From Candidatus Cloacimonadota bacterium (GTDB lineage Bacteria; Cloacimonadota; Cloacimonadia; JGIOTU-2; B8-G9), in NCBI GenBank assembly GCA_003647765.1, contig QMNM01000044.1, forward strand, positions 1-8,682: DNA of 8,682 nucleotides, read 5' to 3'. The notes beneath the pieces are model-generated. The model made no database searches and was not told the DNA's origin. It saw only the letters and a program-made list of their open reading frames with translations. The position numbers and the translations under genes were made by a program. Numbering within the stretch: position 1 is the first letter of the stretch; each line of letters starts with the position of its first letter. Below, piece after piece: positions 5,304 through 8,682 of the stretch.

Positions 5304-5846
5304 TTGGACAGAGAGTTGAAATTAGATGGTAAGGTATGGTTAATTGTGAATAAAGAGCATCAGCTTATTGATGATATTGATACAGATATGATTTTTCATA
5401 ATCGGTATTTAGCAATTACTGATATTGCTCAAATGGGCCAATATACATTTGATAATCTTGAAGAATGGAAAGATTTTGCACAAAGAACAGAAAAAGGGGA
5501 CATAATTATTGTAGGAGCAAATTTTGGTTCTGGTTCATCTCGTCAGCAAGCAGTTGACTGTTTTGTCTCTCTCGGAATTCAAGCGATAATTGCTAAGTCC
5601 TTTGGTGCTATATATAAAAGAAATGCGATAAACTCCGGATTTCCTATCCTAACTTACAATTATATAAATCTAAATAAAATAGCAAATCGTGAAGAAATAA
5701 CTATTGATTTAGAAAAAGGAACTGTAAATAAAATAGAAAGTGATGAAGAATTTATAAATGTTAATCCATTTTCACAAGTGCAAATGGATATCTATAAAAG
5801 TGGAAATTTATTTAATTATGGAAAAACATTAGGCAATCTTAAATGA
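5304..5846 (+). CDS. Aconitase-type swivel subunit (LeuD-like small subunit of a hydro-lyase)
   Basis: A 180-residue small subunit of the two-subunit isopropylmalate isomerase/homoaconitase family. It supplies substrate-binding residues to an iron-sulfur large subunit that isomerises a hydroxy-acid. Visible motifs are DDIDTDMI (23-30), RYLAI (34-38, the substrate-specificity loop), GANFGSGSSRQQA (71-83) and KSFGAIYKRNAINSGFPIL (98-116). SSR keeps the substrate-binding arginine. The usual GCGSSRE is here GSGSSRQ. The loop YLAI lacks the arginine of the YLRT type that I associate with homoaconitases, so a hydrophobic-substrate (isopropylmalate- or dimethylmalate-like) role is more likely, but this is inference. 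The start is TTG behind AGGGGG. No large subunit or other leucine gene is nearby. Its TGA overlaps the ATG of the next gene (ATGA, 5843-5846), implying translational coupling. Confidence 0.85.
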   Translation: MDRELKLDGKVWLIVNKEHQLIDDIDTDMIFHNRYLAITDIAQMGQYTFDNLEEWKDFAQRTEKGDIIIVGANFGSGSSRQQAVDCFVSLGIQAIIAKSFGAIYKRNAINSGFPILTYNYINLNKIANREEITIDLEKGTVNKIESDEEFINVNPFSQVQMDIYKSGNLFNYGKTLGNLK

Positions 5847-8608
5847 ATAATAGAAAGATATACTATTTATATATTTTCATTCTCCTTGTTTCATTTATTA
5901 TGATTAGTTGTGGAAAACTAGCAAAGAATGATGTATCAGTGCAGAATGTAGAAGTAGTAGATGTGCCTAATGATGATGGTGGTGGAGTAGTCATAAATTG
6001 GAAGCCCCTTCCTCGTGAAAATAAAATTATAGAATATCGTATTTATCGTGGAATTCATCCTGATACTCTTTATTATATTGGCAAAATACCAATCAATATT
6101 AAAAGTGGCGTAATAGCTGATACTTTGAAATTCTATGATAAGGGCTACACTTTTTTTGTAGATGCTAATTCTCCATCTAAAAGAAAATTAGAAAAGGGCT
6201 TACCAAAAGGCGAAACACGACTATATCGCTCTTATCCAAAAGATTTATCTGTTATCGGACCACTTTTTAAGTATTATAAAATGTTATGCATAATACCTGA
6301 TAAACAATACTATTACAAAACCAAAAAGAAATTATTTGTTGATATTATTGATACAGAGCATGGGAAAAAGGATACAGTTGAAGAATATCTTTCTGGATTG
6401 AAAATAGAACAATTTTCTGAGATTGCGGCAAAACTAAAACCAGATCAGGATTATTATTATGCTGTGCAAGCAGTGAACAATTCTCGTAAAAAATCCCCTC
6501 TTTCAAAAGTGGTAAAAATAAGAACTACTGATGATCCACCAGAACGATTAAATGATTTTTATGCAGTGAATATAATAGACAAGCAAAGAATGCATTTTGA
6601 ATGGTCAATACCATTTTTTACTTCTGACCTAGAATCGTATAATATTTATTTGATAGATAAAGACAGTGAAAAACATCTTATTTTTCATAGGATAACCGCA
6701 TTCCCTTATACCTCTCAAACTAATTGTATAGTAAATTATGAGGATATAAAAAAGTTATATCCAGATTTTGATGAAAATAATATTGATAATTACTGTTTTG
6801 ATATTGGAGTAAAAGATAATGCAGGGCAGGAAACATTCTATTCTGATGGCAATGGCATTTTTGCAAAAAATATTACTTCTAAACAATTACCTACACCAGT
6901 GGAGTTCTTTACTATAAAAGACAATCCAAACGATAGTGGTGAACATATCCTGATTTATTTTGGCAAACCTTATGCAGAAGTTACAAGAGCAGAATATTCA
7001 CATAATTTTAAACGACTTATACTCAATTATTATTATAAGGATAATGATATATTTAAAATAAAAGCAATTATATTCACAATTAAGGACAAAAAATATACTG
7101 AATATGTTTTAGATAAAAAAATTGTAGTTAAAGTTAATTGGGAACCGACAGAACCAATTGATATAAATATATCATTCAAAGTAAAAACAAAAAAAGGTGG
7201 TCCGTCATTACCTGATGATTATAAACTGACTTATACTATTGATTATGATAAAGAGATGGAAAGAGCATATATAGTTGATAAAGGCATTAAGTACAACTAT
7301 CAAGTATATAAGCTCAGCAAAGCAGAAGAAGTGTATCGTTTTCCAAAATTGATTCCTTATAATTGGCGCGAATATAAGGACAAAGTTAATTATGAGACAG
7401 ATATTTATCGTGGAGTGGCGAAATATGATAATAATTACATTTACACCTCTGCTTATTTGTGTATGGATTTTGATAGGGATAATAATGAAATTATATTTAC
7501 AGATTTATATTTAGACCAATTAAAGAAGAATAAAGACATATCAGCAAAAAAGATTAAGAAGTTAAATGAAAAATTATTAAAGCCCAATTTGCCAGATACA
7601 TTAAAATATAAAATAGAGCAAAATATCGCTGATTATAAAAAAGTAATTTCAGAAGATAATTTGCCTAACTATTTGAAAGAGGCAAATAGGCAATCAAGTG
7701 ATAAGAAGCGGATAAAATTTCTTGCTGAAATGCGAGAGAAAAACATCCGTACTTGCACCTATTTTTTGAGAACAACTGATGGTAAAGGACATTTTGCAGA
7801 TACTGAACATTCTGAATACATATTCCCTAAACCTGAATGGTTTGATAAAAATCAGATATTAGTATTGATATTTGTATTGATATTTACACTATTTGTCTAT
7901 TATTTCATTAAGTCAGCACAAAGAGGAAAGGAATTTTATATTCGTCCAATTGCTGGAATTCAAGAGATTGATAATGCAATTGGTAGAGCAACAGAAATGG
8001 GAAGACCCATTTTGTATGTTAATGGACTTGGTTATATAGAGGATGTAGCAACTCTTGCTGGATTAGCAATTTTAAGTAGAGTTGCAAAGAAGTCCGCTGA
8101 ATATGATACCAAGCTTTTAGTACCAGCATTTGATTATATAGTATTGCCTATTTCACAAGAAATTGTTAAAGAAGCACATTACGAAGCTGGACGACCTGAT
8201 ACTTATGATAAGGATAATGTATTCTTTGTTACTGATAGTCAGTTTGCTTATGTGGCTGGCGTTAACGGAATTATGATTCGTGAAAAAACAGCCACGAATT
8301 TTTATATGGGGATGTTCTATGCTGAATCCTTACTATTGACAGAAACAGGAAATATGACAGGAGCAATCCAAATTGCTGGAACTGATGCAGTTGCACAATT
8401 GCCATTTTTCATCACTACTTGTGATTATACTTTGATTGGTGAAGAATTATATGCAGCAGGTGCTTATCTATCCAGACAACCATTGATTATGGGAACATTA
8501 AAAGCACAAGATTATGCAAAATTGCTAATTGTAGCATGTGTTATTATTGGAACATTCTTGTCAACTGCACATTTAACATTTTTTATCAACTTGTTTCCAG
8601 AAAAATAG
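5843..8608 (+). CDS. Large lipoprotein with FN3-like domains and C-terminal DUF6754-like membrane domain
   Basis: A 921-residue protein. Residues 1-23 form a lipoprotein signal (hydrophobic 7-21, lipobox-like MISC with Cys23). Two fibronectin-III-like segments follow: about 34-228, with YRIYRG near 65-70, YYYAVQAVNNS at 204-214 and a TTDDPPE linker at 228-234; and about 235-335. Next comes a long beta-rich, tyrosine/lysine-rich region to about 540, and a charged, probably coiled segment (about 555-640). A membrane helix at 671-689 precedes the most conserved part, 700-910: RPIAGIQEIDNAIGRATEMGRP, LLVPAFDYIVLPI, EAGRPDTYD, MFYAESLLLTETG, GTDAVAQLPFF and CDYTLIGEELYAAGAYLSR. A second helix (893-914) closes the protein. 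I recognise the C-terminal block as the DUF6754 type, known in several little-studied phyla and with no assigned function. Predicted topology is a large periplasmic half with DUF6754 on the cytoplasmic side. It overlaps the swivel-subunit gene by four bases. No catalytic motif is evident. Confidence 0.75.
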   Translation: MNNRKIYYLYIFILLVSFIMISCGKLAKNDVSVQNVEVVDVPNDDGGGVVINWKPLPRENKIIEYRIYRGIHPDTLYYIGKIPINIKSGVIADTLKFYDKGYTFFVDANSPSKRKLEKGLPKGETRLYRSYPKDLSVIGPLFKYYKMLCIIPDKQYYYKTKKKLFVDIIDTEHGKKDTVEEYLSGLKIEQFSEIAAKLKPDQDYYYAVQAVNNSRKKSPLSKVVKIRTTDDPPERLNDFYAVNIIDKQRMHFEWSIPFFTSDLESYNIYLIDKDSEKHLIFHRITAFPYTSQTNCIVNYEDIKKLYPDFDENNIDNYCFDIGVKDNAGQETFYSDGNGIFAKNITSKQLPTPVEFFTIKDNPNDSGEHILIYFGKPYAEVTRAEYSHNFKRLILNYYYKDNDIFKIKAIIFTIKDKKYTEYVLDKKIVVKVNWEPTEPIDINISFKVKTKKGGPSLPDDYKLTYTIDYDKEMERAYIVDKGIKYNYQVYKLSKAEEVYRFPKLIPYNWREYKDKVNYETDIYRGVAKYDNNYIYTSAYLCMDFDRDNNEIIFTDLYLDQLKKNKDISAKKIKKLNEKLLKPNLPDTLKYKIEQNIADYKKVISEDNLPNYLKEANRQSSDKKRIKFLAEMREKNIRTCTYFLRTTDGKGHFADTEHSEYIFPKPEWFDKNQILVLIFVLIFTLFVYYFIKSAQRGKEFYIRPIAGIQEIDNAIGRATEMGRPILYVNGLGYIEDVATLAGLAILSRVAKKSAEYDTKLLVPAFDYIVLPISQEIVKEAHYEAGRPDTYDKDNVFFVTDSQFAYVAGVNGIMIREKTATNFYMGMFYAESLLLTETGNMTGAIQIAGTDAVAQLPFFITTCDYTLIGEELYAAGAYLSRQPLIMGTLKAQDYAKLLIVACVIIGTFLSTAHLTFFINLFPEK

Positions 8609-8682
8609 CGTGGTGCGTAGTGCGTAAGGCGTAAGGCGTAAGGCGTAAGGCGTAGTGCGTAATGCGTAGTGCGTAGTGCGTA
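8608..8682 (+). repeat. GCGTANN heptamer tandem array, running off the window
   Basis: Units from 8608: gcgtggt, gcgtagt, four copies of gcgtaag, gcgtagt, gcgtaat, two copies of gcgtagt and a partial gcgta at the edge. The first G is also the last base of the preceding TAG stop. It belongs to the same family as the array at 4308-4391 but with a different mix of final dinucleotides (AG, GT, AT), so the two arrays expanded independently rather than being copied whole. Confidence 0.95.

Overview
The window is a compact stretch of an AT-rich bacterial genome with a Gram-negative-type envelope. Evidence for the envelope is a periplasmic membrane-fusion adaptor, a lipoprotein signal with a lipobox, and a MurJ lipid II flippase. 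The standard genetic code fits throughout, with GTG and TTG starts alongside ATG. AT-rich composition, heptamer arrays (GCGTANN and NTAGTTN) between genes, and a lipoprotein/FN3-like/DUF6754-like protein together suggest an uncultured candidate-phylum bacterium, perhaps WOR-3/Stahlbacteria or Cloacimonadota. That taxonomic guess is inference only.

Layout. Positions 2-85 hold the last 27 codons of an unidentified gene whose stop lies in a 7-bp-period array (75-116). A 49-codon gene (126-275) follows, encoding a tiny membrane protein ending in CLSCIGIG, which I recognise as the CD1871A-type CXXC family. Positions 369-1511 encode an RND/ABC-type membrane-fusion adaptor with no transporter gene after it. 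Convergent to it, on the minus strand, is murJ (1639-3201). Behind murJ, 3274-3613 carries decayed minus-strand sequence. Its clear part is a NUDIX hydrolase remnant in which the first beta strand is joined directly to the C-terminal third, so the Nudix box is lost, and which also has a frameshift. Next comes an intergenic stretch with a GC-rich hairpin, then a plus-strand run: smpB (3829-4320), a heptamer array, a zinc phospholipase C/S1-P1-nuclease-like gene (4404-5234), an aconitase-type swivel subunit related to LeuD (5304-5846), and a 921-residue lipoprotein with FN3-like and DUF6754-like regions (5843-8608). A second GCGTANN array then runs off the window.

Functional links are loose. 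SmpB (ribosome rescue) and MurJ (cell wall export) are housekeeping genes. The firmest coupling is the ATGA overlap between the swivel subunit and the large lipoprotein, which implies cotranslation. The most unusual structural signal is that all three heptamer arrays begin at, or run through, the stop codon of the gene before them. The two GCGTANN arrays are rich in stops on the coding strand and essentially open on the other strand, which explains the spurious minus-strand ORFs seen there.
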